This document shows positions 35,231-47,828 of a stretch of DNA of 64,000 nucleotides, one piece after another (positions within the stretch are counted from its first letter, which is position 1; the number at the start of each line of letters is the position of its first letter). Under the pieces are notes generated by a model. It ran no database searches. It saw only the letters and a list, made by a program, of their open reading frames with translations, and was not told where the DNA came from. This stretch comes from Cryptomeria japonica (taxonomy: Eukaryota > Streptophyta > Pinopsida > Cupressales > Cupressaceae). Location: the NCBI RefSeq assembly GCF_030272615.1, contig NC_081406.1, forward strand, positions 216,016,997 through 216,080,996. Direction: 5' to 3'. A program made the position numbers and the translations under genes.

Positions 35231-36355
35231 ATGAAAATATTGGGAGCAATTGCAGCCCAGTTAGAAGTTGTTGAGACATCCCAGAGAATAAGACGACCTA
35301 TTGAAGACGTGAGTGAATATGAAGAAGAAGCACCACCAGAATAGGTAGCAAAGCCACTGCCAATCGGTCTAATTGAAGAGAGGTTCTTGAGGGTTTTGAG
35401 TAGGGAAAATACTAAACCACATTTTACCCCACTGGAGTATGATGGTAGGTTGGATTTAGATGAATTGATGGATTGGATCTCGAAGATGGAGAAGTATTTT
35501 GATTTTGAGAACACTACAGAGGAAAGAAAGGTGAAATATGCCTATACTCGGTTGAAAGATTATGCATCTCTTTGGTGGGAGAATTTGTAGGTTGATAAAG
35601 AGAGAAGAGGAAAAGAAAAGAGAAAATGATGGGAGCAGATGATTGCTAATTTAAAATCGATGTTTATGCAAGTTGATTATCAAGTAAATTTGTTCTGAAA
35701 GTTGTAGAATTTGAAGCAGAAGGAATCTAGTATGAAGGAGTATATCGAAGCATTCTACAATGTGAATATTAGATCCGGACATGTCGATGATGAGGTTGAA
35801 CAAGTTGTGAGATATTTGAATGGATTTTAGATGTCTATACAAGATGAACTCAGTTTGATCAAGTTGCAGAGTATTGAAGAAGCTTAACAATATGCCCTTA
35901 AAGAAGAAGAGAAGTTGAACAAAAGACATGAGCAAAGACAAAGAGGTAGAGGTGGAAGGTTTCTCGGAGGAATATTTCAAGGAGGACGATGATATTCTAG
36001 AGGAAGAGGAACCTGTACAGATCAGAACAAGGATAAGGAAGTAAGCAACTATGACAGATCATACCGGAAGGATGACATAAATTTCTACCAAAGAAGAGAG
36101 CCTGATATTACTAGAATGAAAATTTTGGAAAAGATGACTAAAGACAAGATAAGAGAGTGTTTAGAGGAACTTGCTTTAAATGTGGAGGAGGACATCGTGA
36201 TTTCAAATGTAATCTAAGACAAAGAACAATGGGAGAATATAATTGGTAGAAGAAAGCCCCACCGGATCAGCTAACAAATCAGAAGATGGAGAACTGTTGA
36301 GGATGAGTAGAGCTTTGTTTCATACTAGAGAAGATGAAGAGCCCTTGCAGGAGTG
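35231..36355 (+). pseudogene. Gag of Gypsy-1
   Basis: From the ATG at 35231 the frame holds the retrotransposon Gag core (FTPLEYDGRLDLDELMDWI, YTRLKDYASLWWENL at about 35560), a TAG, and then a damaged second half with QRGRGGRFLGG, an RNA-binding Gly/Arg patch. The CCHC knuckle near 36170 reads CFKCGGGHRDFKC, one residue shorter than normal between the second Cys and His. Several TAG/TAA/TGA codons and at least two frame changes follow 35590. It forms the particle and binds element RNA. Confidence 0.85.
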
Positions 36356-36356
36356 A

Positions 36357-36641
36357 AAATTGTTCAAGACCAGATGTAAGGTATCCGGTAACTATTCTAA
36401 AGCTGTTATTGATAGTGGTAGTTCAGATAATCTTGTTTCAAAGGAAATGGTGAATAAATTGAAGTTGGAAAGATTGAAACACCCTAAGCCTTATCAGATA
36501 GCATGGATTCAAAATGATCACAAGTTGTTAGTAAGTGAGCAATTCTTGATGAAATTAAAAATTGGCAATTATCATGATGAAGTTTTGTGTGATATTATGC
36601 CTATGGATATTTGTCACCTTTTGTTGGGTAGACCTTGGTAG
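36357..36641 (+). pseudogene. Aspartic protease of Gypsy-1
   Basis: AVIDSGSSDNLVS carries the catalytic D-S-G (usual in plant gypsy is D-S/T-G), and HLLLGRPW closes the fold. It cleaves the polyprotein. A TAG at 36355 region and a TAG after the closing motif separate it from Gag and RT. Confidence 0.85.
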
Positions 36642-36689
36642 TTTGATAGATAGGCAATACATGATGGGAGAAAGAACATATACACTATT

Positions 36690-38172
36690 GTGGTGAATGG
36701 GATGAAACAAACCTTGTTATCCTTTGAGGAGCCCCTGAAGAGTGAAGTATGTATGAATACTAGAATTTGTTTGGTGGATGGAAGGAAATTCTTGGATGGA
36801 ATGAGACATGAAAATGTGTGTTTTGCCTTAGTTCCTAAGAAGACTAAGAACCTAGAACATGATGAAGAACAACCAGAGGAGATAAAAGAATTGTTCATAG
36901 AGTATGATGATATCATTTTAGATAATGTGCCTAGTAGATTACCACCTATGAGGAGCATCAGTCATTTCATGGACCTGATTCCCGGAGCTAGTTTTCTTAA
37001 CAAAGCTGTACACTGGATGACACTGACAAAGAATGAGGAGTTGAATAGACAAGTGCAAGTGTTGTTTAAGAAAGGTTTGATCAAAGAAATTTTGAGTCCC
37101 TGTGCAGTACCGGTAGTGTTAGCACCTAAGAAGAATATAGAATGGAGGATGTGTACCGATTCTAGAGAAATAAACAAGATCACAATGAAGTATCAGTTTC
37201 CTTTACCTAGGATGGATGACATAATGGATTGTTTGAGTGGAGCCAAATGCTACACAAGGATAGACCTAAAGAGCGGATATCATTGTATCAGAATCAGAGG
37301 AGGGGATGAGTGGAAGATAAAATTCAAGACAAATAAAGGATTGTATGAATGGCTGGTGATGCCTTTTGGGTTAACTAATGCACTAAGTACTTTCGTGAGA
37401 TTGATGAATAAGGTATTCAATAAATTCATGGGTAAGTTTGTTATTGTATATTTGGATGACAATATGATTTTTAGTAAGACAAAAGAGGAGCATTTGTTGC
37501 ATTTTGTAGAGGTTGAGAGAAGAGAAGTTTTTGATAAATCTAAAGAAGTGTAGTTTCATGAAAGAAGAGTTAGTATATTTGGGATTTATGATAACTATAG
37601 ATGGATTGAAGATGGACCCTAAGAAGGTAAGATAAATTATTGAATGGACTACACCAAAAAGCATTGGAGACGTTAGATCATTTCATGGATTGGCTAGTTT
37701 CTACCAGAAGTTTATCAGAATTTAAGTTCAGTGTGCAGTCCTATGACTGAGACAATGAGAGGAGATAGGAAATAATTCAAATGGAAAACTGGAGCAAATA
37801 AAATTTTTGAATTTCTTAAGCAAAAGGTCATTGAGCAACCTATGTTAGCTTTATTGGATTTCAACAAGGTATTCCAAGTGGACTATGATGCAAGTGGGAA
37901 CATAATTGGAGTAGTATTGAGTCAAGAAGGGCGAGTAGTAGCTTATTTCAGTGCAAAGTTGAATGATGCCAGGAGGAGATATTTCATTTATGATCAATAA
38001 TTTTATGCCATAGTTCAAGCCTTGAGAAATGGAGACATTACTTGTTGCCTAAGGAATTTGTGTTGTATACTAACCATCAAGCCTTGCAGTTTTTGAATAG
38101 TCAGAGTAAGATGAATCAAAGACATATGAGAGGGGTAGAGTTATTGTAGAGTTACATCTTTGTGTTGAAGCA
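36690..38172 (+). pseudogene. Reverse transcriptase and start of RNase H of Gypsy-1
   Basis: RT motifs: [67 protein letters not shown] and the catalytic VYLDDNMIFS near 37455. The thumb and connection (FVYLGF-type, then SFHGLASFYQKFI) continue in shifted frames. The RNase H part has VDYDASGNIIGVVLSQEG and YTNHQALQFLNSQ, and breaks at 38172 where Copia B inserted, the rest resuming at 58152. Stops and frameshifts are frequent after 37550. Together with the downstream half it forms one pol gene. Confidence 0.9.
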
Positions 38173-38177
38173 TAGGA

Positions 38178-39660
38178 TGTTGGCATTCCAATTATAGTGA
38201 GAGATTGATGGCATTTCAATAAGGGTATTGAGAAGGTTGTTGATGATTATGGATATAACTGATTAAGGATGTTTATTGTCTTAATAATATTATTTTGTCA
38301 TTGATGTCAAAAAATTGATTTTCTGACTCAGCATGATGTTGCCATATCTTAAGAAGTATGATTTGATGAGTATTAAGATGTCGGTAAAAGACACAGAAAG
38401 AATGTGATGAATAATGGGAGAAATGAGTTATTCAATGGGAAACTATTACTGAGTTGGACAATGATGAGATCATGTTGTTTTGATTGTTTTGATATCCTAC
38501 ATATGTTGTTAATTATAAGGTTAATACTATACTATGTTACCGAGCAAAGAACCTAGTCAGTAAACCCTAAGGTTATCGCTATCGGTTAAAGAAGGTAGAA
38601 TGTTAACCGAGTAAAGTTCAGTATTTACCGAGTAACAACCGAGCTGTAACAGATTGCATAGGATGAATAAAAGCATTATTTAATGAAGAATGCTAATGAG
38701 CTGGAGATTTGTAAATGATTGGTATGTCATGCATGAAGTTTGTTAAGGATCTACGACAATGAAAATACAAGAGGAAGATCTACAGTGCAGATTGAACCGC
38801 AATAACCTAGCACAAGTTCCAAGGAAGGAATGCAAGTTCCAAGGCAAGGTAAAATGTTTTTCAGATCAAAGGGTGCATTGAACCTAGTCAAGATTGAAGA
38901 TCTGATGGCTATGATTGATCATGGGAAATGTGATCAAGGAGATTAAGCGGTCAACAAATTGTTTATAAATAGGAAATTGTTGATGAACAATGTATGAGAG
39001 CAAGTGTAAGCATAGGGATGCTCCATAGTGATTACCGAGCACAGGAGCTTGAAGACCTATTTTGAATAACAGAGTAGGGAGCCCAACAAAGGGACAAGAT
39101 AAGTCCTATGACTAGACAGTGTTGAGCAAATAAGAATCTGCTCTAGCATTTTAGATGTGAAGTTGCAGATATATTTTTATTACTGTTATTTTGTAAAGTG
39201 ACAGAAAATCTCTTAACCGAGTGGACCTAACAGTCTTATATGTAAATCCTCTAGCAAGGTAACATTCTAGTTGAGTGTTTGAAATCCTTTGACAAGGTCA
39301 CTTCTAACAAAGTGAAGATCCTAACAGATTTGAGGGAAATCCCTTAACCGGGTCACATCTAGCAATGTGTTTGTAATCTTTAACAAGATTTGCTTTTAAC
39401 TGAGCATACTCTAGAAGAGTGTATTTCTTAGTGGGTCCGAAATCCCATAGTGGTTTTTCCCTCTTTGGGTTTCCACGTTAAATCTGGTGTTATATGTGTT
39501 ATGATGATTATGTGTTTATGAGTTAACATGTTTTACAATTTTTGGTTATATTGCTGAAATATGAGTTATTGAGGTTGAATGTGTTGAATATATTGAAGAT
39601 TAAGTTTGTATAATTCGCCCCCCCTCTCATATTGTTAGCTATTGGCATCAGTACTTAATA
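38178..39660 (+). repeat. 5' LTR of Copia B
   Basis: It begins TGTTGGCATTCC and aligns with 56682-58146. It ends in TA rather than CA (GTACTTAATA against ATACTTTACA in the 3' LTR), a terminal mutation. It contains the CGCCCCCCCTCTCA block and repeated words of the type TCTAGCAAGG and ACCGAGTA. Confidence 0.92.
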
Positions 39661-39662
39661 AT

Positions 39663-39674
39663 TGGTATTAGAGC
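39663..39674 (+). promoter_or_regulatory. Primer binding site of Copia B
   Basis: TGGTATTAGAGC, one mismatch from the initiator-Met consensus, two bases after the LTR. Confidence 0.85.
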
Positions 39675-39724
39675 TTTGGACTTTGGAAGAAAGGTTTAAA
39701 GGTACTTGAGACAAAGATCCGAAG

Positions 39725-40620
39725 ATGTATAAGAGGGATGCCCCAAAGCTAAACAAGTCTAGTTTCTCCACATGGCAGAAAAGGATGAAGCTGCACTTAT
39801 CAGGACTTGGAGAATATGCTACATATTATCTAGAGAATGATTTGATTACACCTAGCACCTATCCATTGACAATGGAAGAGATAAAGGCAAAGCAAGAACA
39901 TATTCAAGCAATGATTGAAATAACATCTGCATTGACTGACTCAGAGTTTAATGACCTAGAAGGCTACAGTGATGCCAAAGCAATGTGGGACAAGCTCATA
40001 TCTATGTATGGTGGTGATGAACATGTTCAAAGAGAAAAAGTGGATAGTCTAAGAGGACAACTAGAATCTATGAGAATGAATGAAGGTGAGAACATAACCC
40101 AATACAGCACAAGGTTAAAGGAGACTATCAATCAAATCAAAGGAGCAGGAGGAACTATCGAAGAAAAGGATGTAACAAGTAAGTTGTTGAGAATCCTTCT
40201 ACCTACCTATGCCATTCGAGTCTCTACAATCAATGAATTAAGGTATGTACCTAACATGCTAGTTTCTTTGGATGCTACTATCAGTAAGCTACATGCATTT
40301 GAATTTGCATTCAATTATTTTCATATTGGTGAATCTAATGACTAAAATGATAGAATGAATAAGCACTCTGAAGGAAATCATAGTGGAGCAAGTGAAAGAT
40401 TTCACAAAAATATGGAAGAAGTACACAAACTGTATGAGGAAATCAGAAAGCAAGAAGAGTTTGAAGCACTATTAGCCAGAAGGTTACCGAGAGGCAAAGG
40501 TAAGTATAAAGGAAAGCTACCTTTGAAATGTTTCAATTGTGATAAGATAGGACATATGGCTTCTAACTGTTCTGACAAAGATTCTATTGAAAAGAGAGAA
40601 TACTGAGATGATAGATAGAA
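39725..40620 (+). pseudogene. Gag of Copia B
   Basis: The frame opens at the ATG at 39725 (MYKRDAPKLNKSSFSTWQKR), with the Gag core SDAKAMWDKLISMYGGDEHV, and runs 206 codons to a TAA at 40343. It resumes at once and holds an intact zinc knuckle CFNCDKIGHMASNC near 40530, unlike the two other copia Gags here. A TGA at 40604 and a TAG soon after end the readable part. Gag packages the element RNA. Confidence 0.9.
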
Positions 40621-40639
40621 AGACAATCACTATAGAGGA

Positions 40640-42160
40640 TACCAAGATTTCAGAAGAAGAGATAGAAAGACATGCCTAATTGCCAATGAGGAATTCAATG
40701 ATGACAAATCTGATGAAATAGACATAGAGGAAGTTGTTTATGTGGCCATTAAGGATGGATCTAATGAAGAAAGGTATGAAGAAAAAGCCTTAATATCTCA
40801 CATAAATAATAATGATTCTTGGATCATAGATAGTGGATGCTCACATCACATGACAGGTGATAAAAACAAATTTGTTAAATTAGAAGACTATGATGGAGGC
40901 TATGTAAGATCTGGTAATGATGCACCATGTCCGGTAAAAGGTAAAGGCTCAATCACACTTATTGACAATGCAAAATGTGATGATGTTTATTGGGTTGAAG
41001 GTTTGAAATATAATTTGTTGAGTGTAGCACAGCTAAACAACACAGGTTACCGAATAGATTTTTAGAAATAAATTATCAAAGTTCATGACAAGCATGGAAA
41101 GTTAGTAGCTACCGAGACTCAAACAAAAGGTAACACATTTCACCTTGACTCAACTCGGAACAAGTGTCTTTATGCAAAGATAGATGATACCTGGTTATGG
41201 CATAAAAGGTTTTGTCATGTAAATTTTGATAATCTGATCAAAATAAGTAAGAAGCACCGAGTAAGAGGTCTACTGAGTTTGGAAAAACTTGTGAATGCTA
41301 TATGCAGAGGATGCCAGATGGGTAAGATGACAAGATCAAGCTTTACAAGTAAGGCCTACACTTCTAAGGGAATCTTAGATCTTGTGCATACTGATCTTTG
41401 TGGTCCTATGAAAGTTCAGATTTATTATGGTGATAAATATTTCATATTATTTGTGGACGATTATTCAAGGATGATGTCAGTTATGTTTTTAAAAGAAAAA
41501 TCATAATCTTTCCAAATGTTTAAATGGTACAAGGCAAGAGTTGAAAATGAAATAGGAAGACAACTGAAATGTCTTAGATCTGATAAAGGAGGAGAGTTCA
41601 CCTCTGATGAATTTAACTTATTCTACAATGATCATGGTATAAAAAGATAAGTCTCTGCACTGAGAACTCCACAACAAAATGGGATAGCTGAGAGAAGAAA
41701 TAGATCTATTGTGGATTGTGCCAGAACCCTGATGATAGAAAAGAGGGTACCTCAAAAATTTTGGAGAGAAGCAATAAGCAACTTTGTTTACACTCTGAAC
41801 CGAGTACAACTGAAGAAAGGAACTTTGAAGACACCATATTAAATTTGGTATGACAAGAAACCTAATGTAAGTTACTTCAAAATCTTTGGAAGTAGATGCT
41901 ATGTTCACAAAGATGATAGAAATGGTAAGTTTGATCAGAAAAGTGAAGAAGGAACATTTCTAGGTTATTCTTCTAGAAGCAAAGCATTTAAATGTTTGAT
42001 CAAATCATCTAACAAAATAGTAGAAAGTGCAAATGTGAAAATTGATGAATTTGTAGAAAGAAATGATGAAGGAAATTCCAAAGAACCAGAAGATTATGAA
42101 GGATTTGTCTATGTTCAACCGAGAAGTCCTACCGATAAAGATGCTAAAGGAAATGAATAG
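40640..42160 (+). pseudogene. Protease and integrase region of Copia B
   Basis: The protease motif SWIIDSGCSHHMTGDKNKF lies near 40818, with the family Asp-Ser-Gly intact. The pre-integrase zinc region (WLWHKRFCHVNFDN) follows a TAG near 41063. The integrase core shows DLVHTDLCGPMKVQ, LFVDDYSRMMSVMFLKEKS and GGEFTSDEF, and beyond a stop at 41648 the block TPQQNGIAERRN carries the last catalytic Glu. The C-terminal FGSRCYVH and FLGYSSRSKAF regions are also readable. Stops at 41505 and 41648 and others make it inactive. Confidence 0.88.
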
Positions 42161-42232
42161 AATATCCAGTTACTGAGTGATGAAGAAGATTATACAAAGC
42201 CTATCGAGCTTGTATTAGCCAAATATGTCAGA

Positions 42233-43863
42233 ATGAATCATGCATCAAGTCAAATTATAGGAGATAAGGATGATCCAGTGATGACAAGGAACAAACTAAG
42301 ACAAAACACATGTCTAATATTTGAATTTGAACCGAGAATAGTAAAAGAGGCATTTAACAGTGAAGATTGGGTAAATGCTATGACAGAAGAGATTGATCAA
42401 ATCAAGAAGAATGACACATGGACACTGGTCCCAAGATCAAAGGACAAAAATGTAATCGGTACAAAGTGGATTTTCAGAAACAAGCTAAATGAAAAAGGTG
42501 AGGTCATTCAAAATAAAGCAAGACTAGTTTGCAAAGGATATGCTCAAGAAGAAGGAATAGATTATGGCGAAACCTTTGCACCTGTGGCTAGACTTGAAGG
42601 AGTAAGAACATTACTGGCATATGCTGCTTTCAAAAATTTCAAGGTATATCAAATGGATGTCAAATCTACATTTTTGAATGGTATACTAGAAGAAGAAGTT
42701 TTTATTGAACAACCTTACGGATTTGTTGAAGACAAGAATAAAGATCAGGTATGTAAATTGAACAAAGCTTTATATGGCCTGAAACAAGAACCTAGAGAAT
42801 GGTATGAGAGATTGCACTCTTAATCAAGATTGGTTTTATAAAAACAAGTGAAAACAACAATATGTACATGAAGAATGATGAAGACAATGGAATACTGATC
42901 TCAGCCATATTTGTTGATGACATTATATTTTGTGGAAATGATTCTCTATGCAAAAACTTTGGTAACGAAATGTGCAAAGAATTTGAGATGTCACTAATTG
43001 GCGAGATAAAGTATTTTATAGGTTTATAGATACTACAAATGAAAGATGAGATTTTCATTACTCAATCCAAGTAAATAAAGGAAATCTTGAAGAAATTTGG
43101 AATGAAGGATTCAAAACCAGTAAGTACTCCTATGACTACCAACTGTAAAATATCAAAGAATGATGAATCTGCATCTGTTGATGAGACACTTTACCGATCC
43201 ATGATTGGAAAGTTACAATATGTTGTGCACAGTAGACTAGATATAGCACATGCAGTAGGTATTGTTGCAAGATTCTCTGCAGATCCCAAAGAAACCCATA
43301 TGACAACAATTAAGAGAATTTTTAGATAACTGAGAGGCATTGAAGATTATGGCTTAGTATATCAGAAAGAAAATGTTTTTGATTTAAAAGTTTATACTGA
43401 TGCTGATTGGGCAGGCAACATTGATGATAGAAAAAGCACAAGTGGAGGAGCTTTCCTTTTAGGAGAAAGACTAGTGAGTTGGCTTAGCAAGAAACAAGGA
43501 TGTGTTTCACAGTCAATAGTAAAAGTTGAATATGTTGCTACAGCATTGAATTGCACTAATATAGCATGGATAAAACAACTGTTAGAAGGCATAAATGAGA
43601 AAGTTACCACGCCAGTAACTATATTCTGTGATAAGACTAGTGCCATTAACATTTCAAAGAATCTTGTTATGCGCTCTAAGACAAAGCACATCTCTATCAA
43701 ATATCATTATCTCAGAGAAGAAGTTCAAGAGAAGAAAGTAGTGTTGGAGTATGTTAGCACAAAGGAACAAATAGCAGATATCTTCACCAAGCCACTGCCA
43801 AGGGACACTTTTGAGTATCTTAGAAGTCAGTTAGGGGTCCTTCCCCTATCTTCTACTCACTGA
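42233..43863 (+). pseudogene. Reverse transcriptase-RNase H of Copia B
   Basis: [76 protein letters not shown] and [14 protein letters not shown], then a frame change near 42820, followed by FVDDIIFCGND. The connection has KKFGMKDSKPVSTPMTTN. RNase H has DADWAGNIDDRKSTSGG, SWLSKKQGCVSQSIVKVE and FCDKTSAINIS, and ends at 43863 with LRSQLGVLPL. It is the best-preserved copia pol in the window but still has stops at 43027, 43072 and 43327. Confidence 0.92.
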
Positions 43864-43972
43864 CAAAATTCAGTGGAAGCATCAATTCGATGACTTGACA
43901 GAATACTTTTTATGAGTTGATGCTGATTTACACACTTTAGGAGATTTTCTAAAGGTGTGCAGGAAACAAAAC
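43864..43972 (+). other. Start of the Copia B 3' untranslated region
   Basis: 109 bp between the RNase H stop and the Gypsy C insertion; the region continues at 56385. Confidence 0.8.
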
Positions 43973-46458
43973 TGTGAGGCCTCACCTCGACTCAGTCTGA
44001 CATTCAGTGGATTTTATATTTAGACTATGATGGATACTTTATTTTGATGCTTTTTGAGACTTAGAACTTATATGATTTCAGGATTTGGATAACATTGCTA
44101 TGATTTGGTGATTTACTTATATGCTTTATGAGATAGAACACTTCATGATTGTTAGATAGAAAGAAATTGCAATGATAGATGTCGTTATTGAATTTGCAAG
44201 ACTTTACTCTAAATATAGAACTATGATGTATGTTTAGTTTATGTGAATTGGGATGAAATTGCTTATGTGAAATTGCTTGATAAAAAGATGTATTCAATCT
44301 GTGCAGATGAAAATTGTATGCAAGTAATGATGTGTATTGTTATATTATTGAATTATATCATATATGGATATTTGGAAGTACTAATGTGTAAATTGAGATG
44401 CGTAGAAAATTTACCATGTGACAATGGAAAATTATGGAGAATCAAACCTAGACTTATGTATGTTCGTAAGCCAGGGTTTGTCTATTTGGAGAGACAACAC
44501 ACCGTTTGTGTTGTATTTTATTTGTAACAGTATATGCTGCATGAGTGTTAAGTGTTATTTAAATTTATTGTGTAAAACCCACAAGAGATAATTTCATGTT
44601 TCATTTTTGTAAAAGTGTTTTATTTGTGTCACTTGACACGTGTGGATTTAAATTTAAATGTTTTATTTTGTCTCTTGGTGGGAAAGTGTTTAATTATAGT
44701 TTTTCTTAAATAAAATAATGTGTTGTCATAAATACTTTGGGAATATAGTATTTGGGGTGGTCAACTTATGTTTGACCCGAAAATAAGCTTCAGAGGGGTT
44801 TAAAATGGGTTAAATGAACACCTAGGGGTAGTTTAATAGGGTTTCCTAAAGCCCATAAGGTATACCTAGGGGTTAGGGGTAATTTTAGGCAAGTTTCTAC
44901 TTTATAATGATCTTTTTAACGCTTTAAAAATTAGCTTTTTTGAGTTGTGCGAAAATTGAAGATTAGAAGTTTAAATCTAATTAAGATTTTTCCTTTTGGA
45001 ATGGGAGTCTTTTTGCATTTTTGCTTTCTTTCCCTTTTAGTTTTGGAAACTTGTGAGAACTCAGAGAATGAGCTTCTTAAGCAAGATTTTTGGGAATTGA
45101 AGGGTAATCACCCACTCTCCATTTTTGGATACACAGAAGAAAATTTGAAAAGAAAATAATGTTATGGAATAGAAAAATTAATTAAGGGTAGAAGGAAAAA
45201 GATTCGTGGATTGGGCAGCTCTTCATCAAATATCATAATACCTTTAGGCAGATTAAGGTTGGTTTCAGTTATTCATTTTAATGTTTTCTTCTTGCTTATG
45301 TCTGGATGTATGTTGGTGTAAGAAATCTGTGTTCTTGTATGTTTTTGTTAGAAAATCTTTTTGGTATTCTTGCATTATGATTTGTATGTGTTTCGGGAGT
45401 TTTCTCAAGACCTCTTACTCTTGGGAGAGAAGAGGATCTTGAGGGTGGTAGCAGTGACAACCCTCGAGTGAGAGACTATCTTTGAGAGCGATCACAAGGG
45501 ATCTTTGTTGTGACCCTTGTTGCATGGCTTGTTTGTGCAATGGGGGTCATAAGGAGGGATATAAGGCTAGAATGCCTTTGGGGGGCATAAGGAATAAGGG
45601 GTTGAGATTCTTGATATTGTTATTATGCCATGAGGTGGCTTCTTGTTTATTTCATACTTGTAGTTCTCCTCAGGGTATTGGTCCACTACCACCCTTTGAA
45701 AATGTTCATCACCAAAGTGTGGTGCTGTGAAAGCCAAGTTGGGAATGTGTTTGGAAAATCTGTATGCATTTGCCTTTATGTGTTTGCCTGTTTGTTACCC
45801 GTCTAGGAATTGGTTCTCCAAGCTCGGGGGTGGCTACCAGTTAGCCTAGGCTAGGAGGTGAGCACTCCGTAGTCATATTTGTGTTTTTCTATTATGCAGG
45901 AAAGTCTGGAGAAAGAGAATAGGAACCATGAAAAAGACACAGAAGATTATTATTTAAGATACTTAAATTCAGTTGCAGATATTTGCTTAAATTTATTATA
46001 GAAGTATGCCTCATTCATAGAAAAGAGAAGCAAGTTGTAATTCTTGAAAATAGACTTGAAGTTTTATTGTTGTGGCTATACAAAGAAACATCCTGTAAAT
46101 TGGTAGAATATCTTAGAGTTGTTAAAAAAAAAAGAAAAGCTTGTTTTATTTCTTCTTCTGGTTTTTAGTAAAAGAAAAGTTAGTTTGAGTTGCATGCAAA
46201 AGCTTCTTTGTATTATGAAAAAAAAAAAAAGAGAATAGATTTCATTTAAAATTTTATCTATATTTTACTTGTGGCAAAATAGGAGTTTATTTATGCTGAA
46301 AGATTCTTAAGTATTTTAAAGAAAAAAGATGTTTTATGTAAATATTTTATTAGAGGAAAAATCAATGAATCTTTTTATTCTAGAGAAGTATATTGTATTT
46401 CTTAAAATATATTTCTAAATTGTATTTTTAGTTAGTGTTGATTAAAAAACACATATCA

Positions 46459-46494
<36 letters not shown>

Positions 46495-46495
46495 A

Positions 46496-46569
<74 letters not shown>
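46459..46569. repeat. TA microsatellite in Gypsy C 5' LTR
   Basis: About 110 bp of (TA)n broken by a few AAATTT and ACAT interruptions. The matching place in the 3' LTR (about 55180) has only some ten bases of TA. Further TA runs lie at 47287-47372 and 47419-47483 (3' LTR: 55907-55946). Confidence 0.95.
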
Positions 46570-46572
<3 letters not shown>

Positions 46573-46811
46573 CCTGAATTAACTTAATGTTTTTCCTTTG
46601 TTATATTAGTTTAAAATTGATGCATGTAAATCTATTTAAAAATATATATATATATATATATTGGAATATTTTCGTCCTTTTAACTATGAATATAAATTTA
46701 TATAAATATAAATATATATATAAATATAAATATATATATATATTTATATTTATATATAATATATTTTAAAAAAATAAATAAATAAATAAAAAAAAGGGAA
46801 AATTGTTTTTG

Positions 46812-46998
46812 GGTCCACATGGACCCCACTGTGTGTACGCACAGTGAGGGCCGCGCAGCGCCCACTGTGTGCACACACAGTGGAGCCGCTTCAGCCGCGG
46901 CCGCCACTGTGTGGCCACACAGTGGGGGAGCCGCTAGCGGCGCCCACTGTGTGGACACACAGTGGTGCCGTGGCACCCACTGTGTGCCCACATAGTGG
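46812..46998. repeat. Array of five palindromes in the Gypsy C 5' LTR
   Basis: Five copies of CCACTGTGTG-NN-CACACAGTGG lie at 46827-46846 (20-bp form), 46862-46883, 46904-46925, 46944-46965 and 46977-46998. The spacings are 33-42 bp. Central bases vary (TA, CA, GC, GA, CC) while the arms are kept; two copies have one arm mismatch. GGTCCACATGGACC (46812-46825) and CCGCTAGCGG (46931-46940) are further palindromes in the same GC-rich patch. Confidence 0.95.
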
Positions 46999-47282
46999 CG
47001 CCATGGCCCTACCTGCCTCCATCTTCGTAACCTGCACAAAAACATGGCCGCTGCCGCTTGTTTGGCCCTGTGGAAAAATTCAGTGGAAATAATAAAAAGG
47101 GTTAAACCCTAGCCCGGGTAGGGCTAGGGTAGATGAATTTAAAATTTTTTTATGATAATTTAGAATTGATATTATATATATAAAAAAATATAAAACCCTA
47201 AATAGAGTTGGGGAAATATTGATTATTATCTTAGAAAGTTATTGTGTTTTTGAAAAAGAATTAAAATATAAAAAAATATATG

Positions 47283-47376
<94 letters not shown>

Positions 47377-47426
47377 TCTGGTCATAATTTGGAGTAAGTA
47401 TTTAATTATAAATGTATATATATATG

Positions 47427-47490
<64 letters not shown>

Positions 47491-47815
47491 ATTCTGGTTA
47501 TAATTTGAAGTAAGTAATAAAGAGAAATTTAAAAAAAAATGGTTGATTAGACTATATAGTCATATTGGAGATTAAATTAATTTTTCCTCTCCTATTTCTT
47601 TAGCGTGATTGATTTAATAAACCTAATGGCTATGTATCTCGTGGGGATAAAATTAAACAAAACTATCGATGCTTGGTTCGTCTCAGAACTAGCTCGAATA
47701 AAATTATGGAAATTTCTATAACGCTTGTCGTGTGAGTGAACTTGTTAATTAAATTAGTATGTCTTTTAAAAAAAAATTTGTTCCGTTTTTGCCCTAAATT
47801 TTGGGCATGACATTT

Positions 47816-47828
47816 TGGTATCAGAGCA
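47816..47828 (+). promoter_or_regulatory. Primer binding site of Gypsy C, initiator tRNA-Met
   Basis: TGGTATCAGAGCA, three bases after the LTR end. Confidence 0.92.

Larger units (their letters stand above)
43973..47812 (+). repeat. 5' LTR of Gypsy C (3.84 kb)
   Basis: It runs from TGTGAGGCCTCACC to GGGCATGACA. Contents: long AT-rich U3-like part, CACTTGACACGTGTGG (G-box) near 44630, large TA microsatellites (46459-46569, 47287-47372, 47419-47483), and a GC-rich palindrome array (46812-46998). Short frames in it are identical in both LTRs only because the LTRs are young; none resembles a protein. Confidence 0.95.

Noticed and set aside
44947-45159. 70-codon frame present in both Gypsy C LTRs (also 53667-53879)
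   Set aside because: Conserved only because the two LTRs are young copies of each other; no motif and no start context.
45482-45730. Cys-rich 82-codon frame in the Gypsy C LTR (also 54202-54450)
   Set aside because: Same reason; the Cys pattern does not match a known family.
46812-46998. CRISPR-like array
   Set aside because: Regular palindromes and spacers recall one, but this is a plant LTR, the spacers are few and related, and there are no cas genes.
46844-47092. Frames rich in HTVG-type repeats over the palindrome array
   Set aside because: They are translations of the palindromes in several frames and both strands, so not evidence of a protein.
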